Source of the DNA: Blastocatellia bacterium
GTDB taxonomy: Bacteria; Acidobacteriota; Blastocatellia; UBA7656; JADIYM01
DNA length: 64,000 nucleotides
Assembly (NCBI GenBank): GCA_021463145.1
Contig: JAJTWZ010000004.1
Coordinates: forward strand, 81,033-145,032
Direction of reading: 5' to 3'
In this document: piece by piece, positions 54,696 through 63,029 of the stretch
Layout of the letters: the number at the start of each line of letters is the position of its first letter
How positions within the stretch are numbered: the first letter of the stretch is position 1
Translations under genes and position numbers: made by a program
Notes under the pieces: model-generated
Database searches by the model: none
Told to the model about the DNA's origin: nothing
The model's input: the letters and a program-made list of their open reading frames with translations, nothing else

Positions 54696-55487
54696 ATGGA
54701 CATGGTAGCGATTCTTCACGTAGGCCCGACTTTCCTGCTGGCTGACATTGCCCCAGACGTGACGATCCTGGCTGGCGGATTCGTGCTGATCGCCGTATGC
54801 CTTGCTCTGATCGGTGTGGCGGTCGCCGTGCTGCTCGCAATCAAGAAGAGCATCGTAAGGTCGGTTCCGGCCGGACTCACCTTCCACCCGGCGGCTCCAG
54901 GTGACTTTCCTGCGCTCGACGTGAATGCATTGGAGCAGTATTCGAGCGAACTGGAGGCCCGCGGATTCTCGAAGCTGACCTGTTACACGCTGGCTGCGGA
55001 GGAAGGGACGGTTCATCCGGGCTTCGCCTCTCTCTTCTGGCTCCAGGACCGAGGCGTCTACGCCGAGGTCAGCCAGCTGTTCGAGGCGCCGAAGCAGATT
55101 CCGATGTGCGTCAGCTTGTTTACACGCTTCTCGAATGGCTGGACCGCCGTTACGACCGGCCGTGAGGCAGATGCAGCGATTTGGCTCCTGCGGCGTCGCG
55201 ATGTCTGCTGGAGGTCTGAGCCCGGCGCCTCCGTGGCCGAACTTCTTACCAGGCACCTCGACCTCTGCCACGAGATCCGGAGCGCCACGGGCGGTGTCCC
55301 GGTGACGTCACGGGCGCTCGAGAACTGGTACGATGGCGAGCGACGCAACACGGCGGCGATGCGCGCAACTCTTGAGCGGCGCAACATTCTCGTGTTGCTT
55401 TGGGAGTATTCGACCTACAGGAAGAAGAAGCAGTGGCTGGGGGCTCTGAAAGCCGCAAGGTCCAATGTCCGCAACGATTACAATTGA
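54696..55487 (+). CDS. membrane-anchored protein of unknown function
   Basis: A 263-residue protein with one transmembrane helix (about 21-48, TILAGGFVLIAVCLALIGVAVAVLLAI) and a soluble C-terminal domain of about 210 residues. The soluble part mixes helices and strands (GFASLFWLQDRGVYAEVSQLF, GWTAVTTGREADAAIWLLR, ARRRDVCWRSEP-like) and contains three scattered cysteines. I recognise no family. The start may be either of two ATGs two codons apart. It ends just before the microprotein promoter at 55513. Confidence 0.75.
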   Translation: MDMVAILHVGPTFLLADIAPDVTILAGGFVLIAVCLALIGVAVAVLLAIKKSIVRSVPAGLTFHPAAPGDFPALDVNALEQYSSELEARGFSKLTCYTLAAEEGTVHPGFASLFWLQDRGVYAEVSQLFEAPKQIPMCVSLFTRFSNGWTAVTTGREADAAIWLLRRRDVCWRSEPGASVAELLTRHLDLCHEIRSATGGVPVTSRALENWYDGERRNTAAMRATLERRNILVLLWEYSTYRKKKQWLGALKAARSNVRNDYN

Positions 55488-55512
55488 TTACAAGTCATGC
55501 CGGACAGGGTTG

Positions 55513-55541
55513 TTGACCACCCCACGTCGCTTTGCTACGGT
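55513..55541 (+). promoter_or_regulatory. promoter of the purH-leader/microprotein unit
   Basis: TTGACC (55513-55518, five of six) and TACGGT (55536-55541) are 17 bases apart. TACGGT is the same -10 hexamer as in the TPR-gene promoter at 32786. Transcription should start near 55548, about 20 bases before the microprotein GTG. Confidence 0.6.
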
Positions 55542-55567
55542 AGCGCTCGCGAGAAAGGAGGCTGCCG

Positions 55568-55651
55568 GTGAGTATAGTCAAGGCTATCGTCTACGTCATC
55601 GTCATCGTCCTCAGCCTGTTGCTGCTGATCGGAAGGTTCGTGGCGGCTTAG
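55568..55651 (+). CDS. 27-residue membrane microprotein or purH leader peptide
   Basis: A short frame from GTG 55568 to TAG 55649-55651, encoding 27 residues. It begins MSIVKAIVYV, continues as one hydrophobic helix rich in Val, Ile and Leu, and ends GRFVAA, so it would be a single-pass membrane peptide. AAAGGAGG, a near-perfect ribosome-binding site, lies seven bases upstream, and a promoter and a terminator enclose it at fitting distances. Two readings are open: an independent small membrane protein, or a leader peptide regulating purH behind the terminator. It contains no run of one codon family like classic amino-acid attenuators. Confidence 0.7.
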   Translation: MSIVKAIVYVIVIVLSLLLLIGRFVAA

Positions 55652-55686
55652 GCTGCAACCGAACTTCGAGCGGCGGAAGCTACACT

Positions 55687-55724
55687 GGGCGAGTCGCGTG
55701 CGGGAGCGCGCGATTCGCCCTTTT
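55687..55724 (+). terminator. Rho-independent terminator before purH
   Basis: GGGCGAGTCGCG (55687-55698) pairs with CGCGATTCGCCC (55709-55720): 12 pairs including one G-T, with a 10-base loop, followed by TTTT. It lies 36 bases after the microprotein stop and 23 bases before the purH ribosome-binding site. It either ends the small transcript or works as an attenuator for purH. Confidence 0.8.
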
Positions 55725-55760
55725 CACGTCCAGCTATGATTCATCCGGAGGATGCCCAGC

Positions 55761-57338
55761 TTGAAAACGATTTCCCGCGCTCTCGTGAGCGTATCGGACA
55801 AGACCGGAATCGAAGGATTCGCGAGACGACTGAGCTCACACGGCATCGAGATCCTGTCGACCGGCGGAACCGCGAAAGTGTTGACGGAAGCCGGACTCGT
55901 GGTTCAGGAAGTATCCGATTTCACCGGGTTTCCCGAGATTCTGGACGGACGTGTCAAGACCTTGCATCCGCTCGTTCACGGGGGCATCCTCGCCATCCGC
56001 GACAACCCGGCGCACGCGGAACAGGTCGCCGCGCACTCGATCAGGCCTATCGACATCGTGGTCGTGAATCTGTACCCATTCGAGCGAACGGTGTCGGCTC
56101 AGGACGTCAAGGCGCACGATGCCATAGAAAACATCGACATCGGGGGCCCGTCGATGCTTCGGTCCGCCGCGAAGAACTTTCATGATGTTGCGGTCGTTGT
56201 CGACCCGGCGGACTACGATCGGGTAGCTGACGAGATGGACGAACTAAACGGCACGCTCAGCCTTGCGACCCGGCTGGACCTCGCGCGCACCGCTTTCGAT
56301 CACACCGCGCGTTACGACCGGGCAATCGCCGACTTTCTGGCGAATCGTGTCACGGCGACAGCGACCGGCGGAGAGCTTGCCGTCGCGGCCGGAGAAGAAT
56401 TGCCGCCGAAGCTCGAACTGGCGCTCCGGCGCAAGTCGGTACTGCGTTACGGCGAGAATCCACATCAGACCGCGGCGCTTTATGTCGACGGAGCGCCGCG
56501 CGGCGTGGCCGGAGCCGAGCAGCTCCAGGGCAAGGAGCTCTCCTACAACAACATTCTCGATCTGGATGCCGCCTGGTCGCTCATTGGCGAGTTCGAGGAC
56601 ACCGCCTGCGCAATCATCAAGCACACCAATCCGTGTGGCGCCGCCATAGGGCGCACCGTCCTTCAGGCTTACCAGCGTGCACTCGAGACCGATCCGACTT
56701 CGGCCTTTGGATCGATCATCGCTTTCAACCGGACAGTCGACGCCGATGCCGCAACGGCGCTTGCCGAGCTGTTCGTCGAGGCCATCGTAGCTCCATCTTA
56801 CTCGGATGAAGCGAAGGAGATCTTCAGACGCAAGAAGAACCTTCGAGTGATGAGAGTAAGCGCGCGCGACGAGTCGCAACCTGAATTGGAGGTGCGGCGG
56901 GTTTCTGGCGGCATACTCGTCCAGCAGCGCGACACGGGCCGCGTGCGCCTCGAGGACCTGCGCACCGTCACGGAACGGAAACCGACTTTCGAGGAAATGC
57001 GCGCTCTGCTCTTCGCGTGGAGCGTTGTCAAACACGTGAAGTCGAACGCCATCGTTTATGCGATCGACGGGCAGTTGGCCGGCGTCGGCGCCGGCCAGAC
57101 CAGCCGGATCGATTCCGCCAGGATTGGCGCGGAGAAGGCACGCCTCCCGATAGCCGGTTCCGTGCTCGCGTCGGATGCGTTCTTTCCGTTCCGCGACGGG
57201 CTGGACGCCGCGGCCGCGCACGGTGTGACCGCCGTCATTCAACCTGGCGGATCGGTTCGCGACGAAGAGACGATCGCCGCCGCAAACGAGCACCGAATGG
57301 CCATGGTCTTCACCGGAATGCGCCATTTCAAACACTGA
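55761..57338 (+). CDS. purH: bifunctional AICAR transformylase/IMP cyclohydrolase
   Basis: A 525-residue enzyme for the last two steps of purine synthesis: formylation of AICAR and closure to IMP. The N-terminal cyclohydrolase domain shows [27 protein letters not shown] and [15 protein letters not shown]. The C-terminal transformylase domain has [12 protein letters not shown] and the key [10 protein letters not shown] motif. The TTG at 55761 is chosen because GGAGG (55747-55751) lies nine bases upstream; the ATG at 55752 directly touches that site and is unlikely to be used. It sits behind a promoter, microprotein and terminator. No other pur gene is near. Confidence 0.95.
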   Translation: MKTISRALVSVSDKTGIEGFARRLSSHGIEILSTGGTAKVLTEAGLVVQEVSDFTGFPEILDGRVKTLHPLVHGGILAIRDNPAHAEQVAAHSIRPIDIVVVNLYPFERTVSAQDVKAHDAIENIDIGGPSMLRSAAKNFHDVAVVVDPADYDRVADEMDELNGTLSLATRLDLARTAFDHTARYDRAIADFLANRVTATATGGELAVAAGEELPPKLELALRRKSVLRYGENPHQTAALYVDGAPRGVAGAEQLQGKELSYNNILDLDAAWSLIGEFEDTACAIIKHTNPCGAAIGRTVLQAYQRALETDPTSAFGSIIAFNRTVDADAATALAELFVEAIVAPSYSDEAKEIFRRKKNLRVMRVSARDESQPELEVRRVSGGILVQQRDTGRVRLEDLRTVTERKPTFEEMRALLFAWSVVKHVKSNAIVYAIDGQLAGVGAGQTSRIDSARIGAEKARLPIAGSVLASDAFFPFRDGLDAAAAHGVTAVIQPGGSVRDEETIAAANEHRMAMVFTGMRHFKH

Positions 57339-57353
57339 TCCACGAGGAACCAG

Positions 57354-58334
57354 ATGAGCAACGACGACGCCACCAGCTTTCGCTGTACGTACTGCGGACA
57401 GCGCAACGCGCTAGCCGAAGGCAAGCCCGTAGAAGCCGCACGCTGCGGGCGCTGCCGCCTCTCCGCTACTGGCGCACCCCATCGAAAATTCGCCGAGCTC
57501 GACCCGGACTCGTACATTCATCCTCTCGATGCACAGGCGCTCAGAGCCCTGCGGGCGATCCCCGGTGTCGATACGGTACTGAAGAAGCTCATCGAGCTGA
57601 CCGGTGAGTCATACATGCGGGTGATGTCGAACGCGAACACCGTGAAAGTGGGCCCGACGCAGTATCCGGATCTCGACGCAAAGCTCGACATCGTCTGCTG
57701 CACGCTGGGCGTTCCAAAGCCGGACCTCTACGTGACGGTCACGGATCCGATCTTCGGGGGAGGCGTCGGCTTCAACGCGATGACGACCGGCGTGGAGAAG
57801 CCATTCATCATCGGCTACTCTCTGCTTCTCGAGCGGCTCGACGAGCGGGAAATCCTCGCGGTGCTGGCGCACGAAGTTGGCCACATTCACGCGCAGCACA
57901 TGCTTTACACGACCGCCGCGCGCCTTCTCGCCCTCGTCACGGAGCTCCTGCTGGCAGCCAATCCGGTGACCGCAACCTTCGGCCTCCTGATCAACATGAC
58001 GATCCGGATCGCCCTCATCAACTGGTATCAGAAGGCCGAACTGAGCTGTGACCGGGCCGCGTTGCTCGTGGTGCAGGACCCGAACGTGATCGTATCGGCG
58101 ATGTTGAAGCTGGCCGGCGGCCTCATGGCTGGCAGGACGGTCAACCAGGAGGCCTTCGTCGAGCAGGCGAGAGAGTTCGATCGGCTCTACAAGGAGCGGA
58201 TGGTCGACAAGTTCTGGACAATCATCGCGGCCTCGGGCCAGACCCATCCCTTCCCGGTATGGCGTGTGGCGGAAATCCTCAAGTGGGTGGAGACCGGCGA
58301 GTACGAACGAGTGATTCAGACGGCGAGTGCGTAA
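57354..58334 (+). CDS. zinc-ribbon M48-family metallopeptidase
   Basis: A 326-residue protein. An N-terminal zinc ribbon (CTYC near residue 11 and CGRC near 32) precedes an M48 peptidase domain. The zinc-binding [10 protein letters not shown] helix is near residue 181, and the third ligand glutamate is in [12 protein letters not shown]. Two hydrophobic segments lie between them ([15 protein letters not shown] and [14 protein letters not shown]), so it is probably a membrane protease related to HtpX. The 15-base gap to purH suggests read-through, but no functional link is evident. Confidence 0.88.
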   Translation: MSNDDATSFRCTYCGQRNALAEGKPVEAARCGRCRLSATGAPHRKFAELDPDSYIHPLDAQALRALRAIPGVDTVLKKLIELTGESYMRVMSNANTVKVGPTQYPDLDAKLDIVCCTLGVPKPDLYVTVTDPIFGGGVGFNAMTTGVEKPFIIGYSLLLERLDEREILAVLAHEVGHIHAQHMLYTTAARLLALVTELLLAANPVTATFGLLINMTIRIALINWYQKAELSCDRAALLVVQDPNVIVSAMLKLAGGLMAGRTVNQEAFVEQAREFDRLYKERMVDKFWTIIAASGQTHPFPVWRVAEILKWVETGEYERVIQTASA

Positions 58335-58405
58335 CTGGACGTCTGCCGCAGCTTGATCGGGACGCGCCGAGGATCGTGCTTTGCGCAGGAGCGGCTTTCG
58401 GCGAT

Positions 58406-58443
58406 AGTAGGAGCCGCTAGCCCCCTACTCGGCCGATAGGCCG
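58406..58443 (+). terminator. two adjacent hairpins after the M48 gene
   Basis: AGTAGG (58406-58411) pairs with CCTACT (58424-58429), and CGGCC (58430-58434) pairs with GGCCG (58439-58443) around GATA. They lie in the 145-bp gap before the glycosyltransferase. There is no T-run, so termination is only suggested. Confidence 0.35.
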
Positions 58444-58479
58444 GGATTCACCGGACACCGTTCGGCGTTCTGGACCGAG

Positions 58480-59613
58480 ATGCGCATACTTCAAGTCTGT
58501 TCGGCAGACGGCATTGGCGGCGGCGAGGTTCACGTAGCGGACCTCGCGCTTGGATTGCTCGAACGGGGCTATGACGTCGAAATGGCGGTCCGGCCGGCGA
58601 GCAAGCTGCCGGGTTACGTTGAGCGCAGGAACCACGTCAGGGCTTCGAATCTCGTCTGGCATCAGTTGCCGTTGCGTAATGCCATGGATCTCGGGTCGGT
58701 GCGAGGGCTTTCGAGAATTCTCGCCGAGCGATCCATCGATGTAGTGCACGCTCACGTCGCTCGCGACTACCCGGTGGTGGCGCTTGCGACGACGCCTGGC
58801 AAGCGGGCGGCGCTCGTCGTGACCCGGCACCATTACCTTCCCTTGAAGGGCAATCTCGTCTACCGCCGCATGCTTTCGAAGGCGCGCATCATTGCTGTCT
58901 CCGACAGCGTGAGGCGCACGGTGATCGAGAGCCTCGGTTGCGCTCCATCGAGGGTGCACCGCATTTCGAACTGGATCGATCTGTCGCGCCACACCGTCCC
59001 GCAACAGCGAGGCGCCGCGCGACACGCCGTCGGCATTTCGCGACGGGTCGCGGTGGCGCTCATCGGTCAGATCACGCCGCTCAAAGGGCACGAAGAGTTC
59101 GTCAAGGCCGCGGCTCGCATCGTTGCCGAGCGATCCGACGTGGAGTTCCTGATCGTGGGTCAGGACGCCGAGCCGGGGCAGCAGTTCGAATCGCGGCTCC
59201 GTCGAGAGGTGCGCGGGTTCGGCATCGAAGACGCAGTGCGCTTCGTGGGCCAGGTCGACGATCTGGGCGAAATGCTTGCGGCCGTCGATGCCGTGATCGT
59301 GCCATCGTGGAACGAGGCGTTCTCGCTAGTCACGGCCGAGGCGATGGCGGCCGGCCGTGCGGTGGTGGCATCGCGAGTGGGAGCGCTCGAAGAGCTCGTG
59401 GACCACGAGCGGACAGGATTGCTCGTTCCGCCCCGCGATCCGGAAGCCCTCGCGGCCGCAATCGTCCGGGTCGCCGAGGATCCGGCACTCGCGGAGTTCC
59501 TTGGCCAGAACGCGAAGATGGCGGCCGAACGGTTCTCGCGCGACCGGTCGATCGATTCGATCGTGAATGTCTACAAGGAAGCACTTGCCGACTTCATGCT
59601 CGACGGCTCGTGA
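58480..59613 (+). CDS. GT4-family glycosyltransferase
   Basis: A 377-residue GT-B fold glycosyltransferase of the RfaG-like group. The N-terminal glycine-rich loop reads ADGIGGGEVHVADLALGL. The C-terminal nucleotide-sugar domain has VALIGQITPLKGHEEFV, FLIVGQDAEPG and the paired-Glu motif EAFSLVTAEAMAAG. It adds a sugar to a lipid or polysaccharide acceptor that cannot be named from sequence. It is alone: no other cell-wall or LPS gene lies beside it. It converges on the metalloprotease gene with 28 bases between the stops. Confidence 0.9.
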   Translation: MRILQVCSADGIGGGEVHVADLALGLLERGYDVEMAVRPASKLPGYVERRNHVRASNLVWHQLPLRNAMDLGSVRGLSRILAERSIDVVHAHVARDYPVVALATTPGKRAALVVTRHHYLPLKGNLVYRRMLSKARIIAVSDSVRRTVIESLGCAPSRVHRISNWIDLSRHTVPQQRGAARHAVGISRRVAVALIGQITPLKGHEEFVKAAARIVAERSDVEFLIVGQDAEPGQQFESRLRREVRGFGIEDAVRFVGQVDDLGEMLAAVDAVIVPSWNEAFSLVTAEAMAAGRAVVASRVGALEELVDHERTGLLVPPRDPEALAAAIVRVAEDPALAEFLGQNAKMAAERFSRDRSIDSIVNVYKEALADFMLDGS

Positions 59614-59641
59614 GGGAACTGGCGGTGATCTTCAGCCGCTG

Positions 59642-61423
59642 TCAGAACGAGATGGCGTTCGACCTCTGATTCCTCACGACGACTTCGACCGTGTCCGATC
59701 CTGACTCCGACAGGTTCAGGGCTCCTCGTGAGCCCTTCACGGTCAATCGTCCCTTGCCGGCGGAGAACTTCACCGCCACGCCTTCGAGGATTGTGCCGTT
59801 GACAATCACGACGGACGTCGCGTCGAGGTGGACGCCGGTGATCTGAAGCTTCTGCCCGGCGGTCTTGTACTTCGCACGAAGCAGGAAGGGAGCGGGATCG
59901 TCCGACACGCGAAGCGTGAAGGAACGCTCGATTTCGTCTCCGCGGGCGTCGGCCAGCCGAACGCCGAAAGTGAAGCTTCCGGACTCGACCGGGGTGCCGC
60001 CGATGCGGCCGTCCTGTGTCAGTTGCAGACCGCCCGGGAGCATTCCCGACACCACAGTCCAGACCCGAGGTGTCAGTCCATCCGCGCCGCGGAGGTCGAC
60101 GGCGTATATGACTCCAGGCACGGCGTCCGGCAGCGACCCGGACACGAGCGCAAGCGGTCCTGACGAAACCTCGGCCGGATATAGCAGGCGTGCTGCCTCC
60201 GAATCGTCGACTCTGAGCGATGCCCGGCGGCCGTCGTTGTGCGCGATGAAGTACATCGTCGCGTCCGCGAGCCTGGCGCTCGGTTCGGCCGCGCGCTCGC
60301 TCGAGTGTCCGATTCCGATCGTGTGGCCGAATTCGTGCGTAAGGATCTCCGTCAGGAGGACCGAGTCGGAGAGCAGACAGTCGAATCCGTTGTTGATCAC
60401 GACGTCCGATTCGGTGATGCCGACGAAGCGCTGGCCGTTGATGACGGTAGCAACGGCGGACGTTGCCGTCACACCGCTGGTTGCGACGACGCCAGAACAG
60501 TTCACGGGATCGTCGATCTCGCGCAGCGGGTCGCCGAATGCGATCTCGTTGATACCGTTCGGCCGATGGCCTCCTCCGGACGATACGCCTGCATAACTGG
60601 CGGCGAAACTCGAGCCCGAAATCGTCGACCAGGCAGCGATGGCGGATCTGGCTTCGTCGAGTCCTTTCGACGGGGTCGGTGCATCCCGGCCATTTAGTCG
60701 AACGGGAACGAGTCCGCCGGAATCGGGCTCGAACCAGCGGAAACCCGGTGGAAGGAACGTGAATGCGGGGCTGGACGCGCCCCCGCGCGCAAGGCCAACC
60801 TCGTATTCGGGGGGGACTGCACGCAGCGGTGCCCCGGCGTTGCGCGCGGCGTACCCTTCGGCCTCCGCGCGCCTTGAAGTCAGTGTCGAGGCAATGGTGG
60901 ACAGGAACTCGTCCATGTAGGCGACGTCGGTGACCGTCAGGTTGCGGGAGACGGCTGGAATTGATGCGATCTCCGAGTCCCGCACTACCAGGTCGCGCCC
61001 CGTGGCGGTGTCGGTTTCTACGCGATAGTGCCCGAGCGACAGATGCGCCACGTGAAGGGAACCGTCGTCATCGGTGTTGAGGAACAGCAGGACGCGCTGA
61101 CCACGCTCGAGGCGGGGAGACCCCGAAATCTCCGTCGAAACGGCATCAGTCCGCCCGCCGATCTGACGCAACACGATCGTCCCCGCGTCGATCGAACCCT
61201 TCGCCACGCGCTCGATCGATACTGTCACATAGGTCACGACGGCACGACGTTCCTGCCGCCAGACCGATTCCGTCAGCTCCACGCGCCCTTCGACGATGGC
61301 TCTGACACTCAGGGCGAGATCGTCGTCGGCGATCGGAATTGCCGTCATCGCCTGCGCGGCAAGCGGCACGGAGATCGCGAACGCAGCAATGGCGGCCCGA
61401 AACGCCCACGAAGGACCTCGCAT
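59642..61423 (-). CDS. secreted matrixin-like metalloprotease with Ig-like domains
   Basis: A 593-residue exported protein. A signal peptide covers about 1-25. A beta-rich N-terminal region (about 35-150) is followed by the protease. The zinc motif HEFGHTIGIGHS is at 363-374, matching HExxHxxGxxH of matrixins and related metzincins, with a likely Met-turn at DATMYF near 391. After about 425 come a putative Ig domain (SGSLPDAVPGVIYAVDLR, GGLQLTQDGRIGGTP) and a C-terminal IPT/TIG-like domain (about 513-593). It should act outside the cytoplasm on protein substrates. Its likely promoter lies about 120 bases upstream. Confidence 0.85.
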   Translation of the reverse strand: MRGPSWAFRAAIAAFAISVPLAAQAMTAIPIADDDLALSVRAIVEGRVELTESVWRQERRAVVTYVTVSIERVAKGSIDAGTIVLRQIGGRTDAVSTEISGSPRLERGQRVLLFLNTDDDGSLHVAHLSLGHYRVETDTATGRDLVVRDSEIASIPAVSRNLTVTDVAYMDEFLSTIASTLTSRRAEAEGYAARNAGAPLRAVPPEYEVGLARGGASSPAFTFLPPGFRWFEPDSGGLVPVRLNGRDAPTPSKGLDEARSAIAAWSTISGSSFAASYAGVSSGGGHRPNGINEIAFGDPLREIDDPVNCSGVVATSGVTATSAVATVINGQRFVGITESDVVINNGFDCLLSDSVLLTEILTHEFGHTIGIGHSSERAAEPSARLADATMYFIAHNDGRRASLRVDDSEAARLLYPAEVSSGPLALVSGSLPDAVPGVIYAVDLRGADGLTPRVWTVVSGMLPGGLQLTQDGRIGGTPVESGSFTFGVRLADARGDEIERSFTLRVSDDPAPFLLRAKYKTAGQKLQITGVHLDATSVVIVNGTILEGVAVKFSAGKGRLTVKGSRGALNLSESGSDTVEVVVRNQRSNAISF

Positions 61424-61542
61424 ACGGATCTACTCCACATTCTGCGGGGGGAGACCAAACCGGAGGGGCCGACGAGTTCGAACGCTGGGGGCGACGAACG
61501 AAAGAACAGTAGCAGACGGGTCCAGACGCCGGCAATCGTACT

Positions 61543-61571
61543 GATATGAAAGCACATACGGGCAGTGTCAA
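61543..61571 (-). promoter_or_regulatory. promoter of the metalloprotease gene
   Basis: On the minus strand TTGACA (61566-61571) is perfect and CATATC (61543-61548) follows after 17 bases. The start near 61536 would give a 113-base leader. The -10 match is only moderate. Confidence 0.45.
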
Positions 61572-61634
61572 AGCGGCGAAAATGTCCCGGTTCGGGCCAT
61601 TCCCGGGCATCCCGAGGCCAGCTGGGCACCTGCC

Positions 61635-61664
61635 TTGCCACTCGAAACGGCCGTCTGATAGCCT
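61635..61664 (+). promoter_or_regulatory. promoter of the thiolase gene
   Basis: TTGCCA (61635-61640) and TAGCCT (61659-61664) are 18 bases apart; TAGCCT is also the -10 of lysS. It lies in the 300-bp divergent gap shared with the metalloprotease gene. Apart from the two promoters I see nothing else in that gap. Confidence 0.45.
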
Positions 61665-61723
61665 GATCTCTTTTTATCTCGCCGACTCCGCGCGCACGCG
61701 CAGGCGTCGAGCACGAAGGAGCG

Positions 61724-62914
61724 ATGGAGATGCTGAAGGAAGTCGTTTTTCTGGGCGGCGCCCGTACGCCGATGGGTGAGTACAGCGGAGTTCTCAAGGA
61801 CATGACCGCCAACGAGCTCGGTGCGCTCGCGGCCGCCGAAGCTCTGCGCCGGTCCGGCATCGAGGCAGGCAGCATCGACCATGCCGTCTTCGGCAATGCG
61901 CTGCAGACGTCGCGCGATGCGATTTACGGGGCCCGCCACGTGGCCCTGCGCGCGGGGCTACCCATCGAGACGCCCGCGCTGACCGTGAATCGGCTATGCG
62001 GATCCGGTATCCAGTCGATCGTGAGCGCCGCCCAGATGATCCAGCTCGACGAAGCCCGCACGTGCCTCGTCGGAGGAATGGAATCGATGAGCCAGGCGCC
62101 ACATGTTATCTGGGGTGCGCGTTCCGGGTTCAAGCTTGGCCAGGGAAAGCTCGAGGACTGGCTGATGGTCTCGCTGCACGACGGCTTCTGCGGCTTCGCC
62201 ATGGCCCAGACGGCCGAGAATCTCGCCCGAAAGTACGAAATCACGCGGGAAGAGCAGGACGCCTTCGCTCTTCGGAGTCAGCAACTGGCGGCCGCAGCTT
62301 ACGCGGCAGGACGAATTCAGGAAGAGATCGTTCCTGTCGAGATCAAGTCGCGGAAGGGGACTTCGCTCTTCGCCGAGGACGATCACATGCGTCCAGATAC
62401 GACACTGGAGATACTCGCCAGGTTACCGACGGCATTCTCGAAGGACGGATTCGTCACTGCCGGGAACGCGTCAGGCATCGTTGACGGCGCCGCTGCACTG
62501 ACCGTTGCAAGCGAGACCTCGGCGAAGGAACTGGGGCGCAAGCCGATCGGCCGGATCGTCTCGTATGCAACGGCCGGCGTAGAGCCGTCCGAAATGGGAA
62601 TCGGCCCCGTTCCGGCGACCAGGCTGGCGCTCGAACGCGCGGGTCTCGCGCTTTCGGAGATAGATCTGGTCGAGGTAAACGAGGCGTTCGCCGCGCAATA
62701 CCTTGCCGTCGAGCGAGAGCTCGGGCTCGACCGCGAGCGCGTAAACGTCAACGGAGGAGCCATCGCGCTTGGTCACCCGCTCGGCGCCAGCGGAACGCGT
62801 CTCGTGCTCACGTTGCTGCACGAGCTTCGCCGTAGAAAGGCGAAGTACGGCCTTGCAACGGCATGCATCGGGGGCGGCCAGGGCATAGCAATGATCGTGG
62901 AGGCTTTCGACTGA
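61724..62914 (+). CDS. acetyl-CoA C-acyltransferase (thiolase)
   Basis: A 396-residue thiolase that condenses or cleaves acyl-CoA thioesters, for example acetoacetyl-CoA. The catalytic nucleophile Cys is in [12 protein letters not shown], the His in [12 protein letters not shown] and the second Cys in [13 protein letters not shown]. The region between them has [15 protein letters not shown] as expected. Biosynthetic and degradative thiolases look alike here. GGAG occurs before both ATG 61724 and ATG 61730, so the start is uncertain by two codons. No other fatty-acid or polyhydroxybutyrate gene is adjacent. Confidence 0.94.
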   Translation: MEMLKEVVFLGGARTPMGEYSGVLKDMTANELGALAAAEALRRSGIEAGSIDHAVFGNALQTSRDAIYGARHVALRAGLPIETPALTVNRLCGSGIQSIVSAAQMIQLDEARTCLVGGMESMSQAPHVIWGARSGFKLGQGKLEDWLMVSLHDGFCGFAMAQTAENLARKYEITREEQDAFALRSQQLAAAAYAAGRIQEEIVPVEIKSRKGTSLFAEDDHMRPDTTLEILARLPTAFSKDGFVTAGNASGIVDGAAALTVASETSAKELGRKPIGRIVSYATAGVEPSEMGIGPVPATRLALERAGLALSEIDLVEVNEAFAAQYLAVERELGLDRERVNVNGGAIALGHPLGASGTRLVLTLLHELRRRKAKYGLATACIGGGQGIAMIVEAFD

Positions 62915-62934
62915 TCGATCGATCCGTCCAGTAT

Positions 62935-62966
62935 CGGCGGCCGGTTGCTGCTTCCGGTCGCCGCCG
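62935..62966 (+). terminator. bulged hairpin after the thiolase gene
   Basis: CGGCGG (62935-62940) with CCGCCG (62961-62966) and CCGG with CCGG form a 10-pair stem interrupted by a 3-base bulge. It lies 20 bases beyond the stop. No T-run follows. Confidence 0.35.
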
Positions 62967-63029
62967 GCGTCAGTCGATCCACACGTCGCGTGCGGCAATG
63001 ACCGCTCCGAAATCCACACTGGAGGCCGC

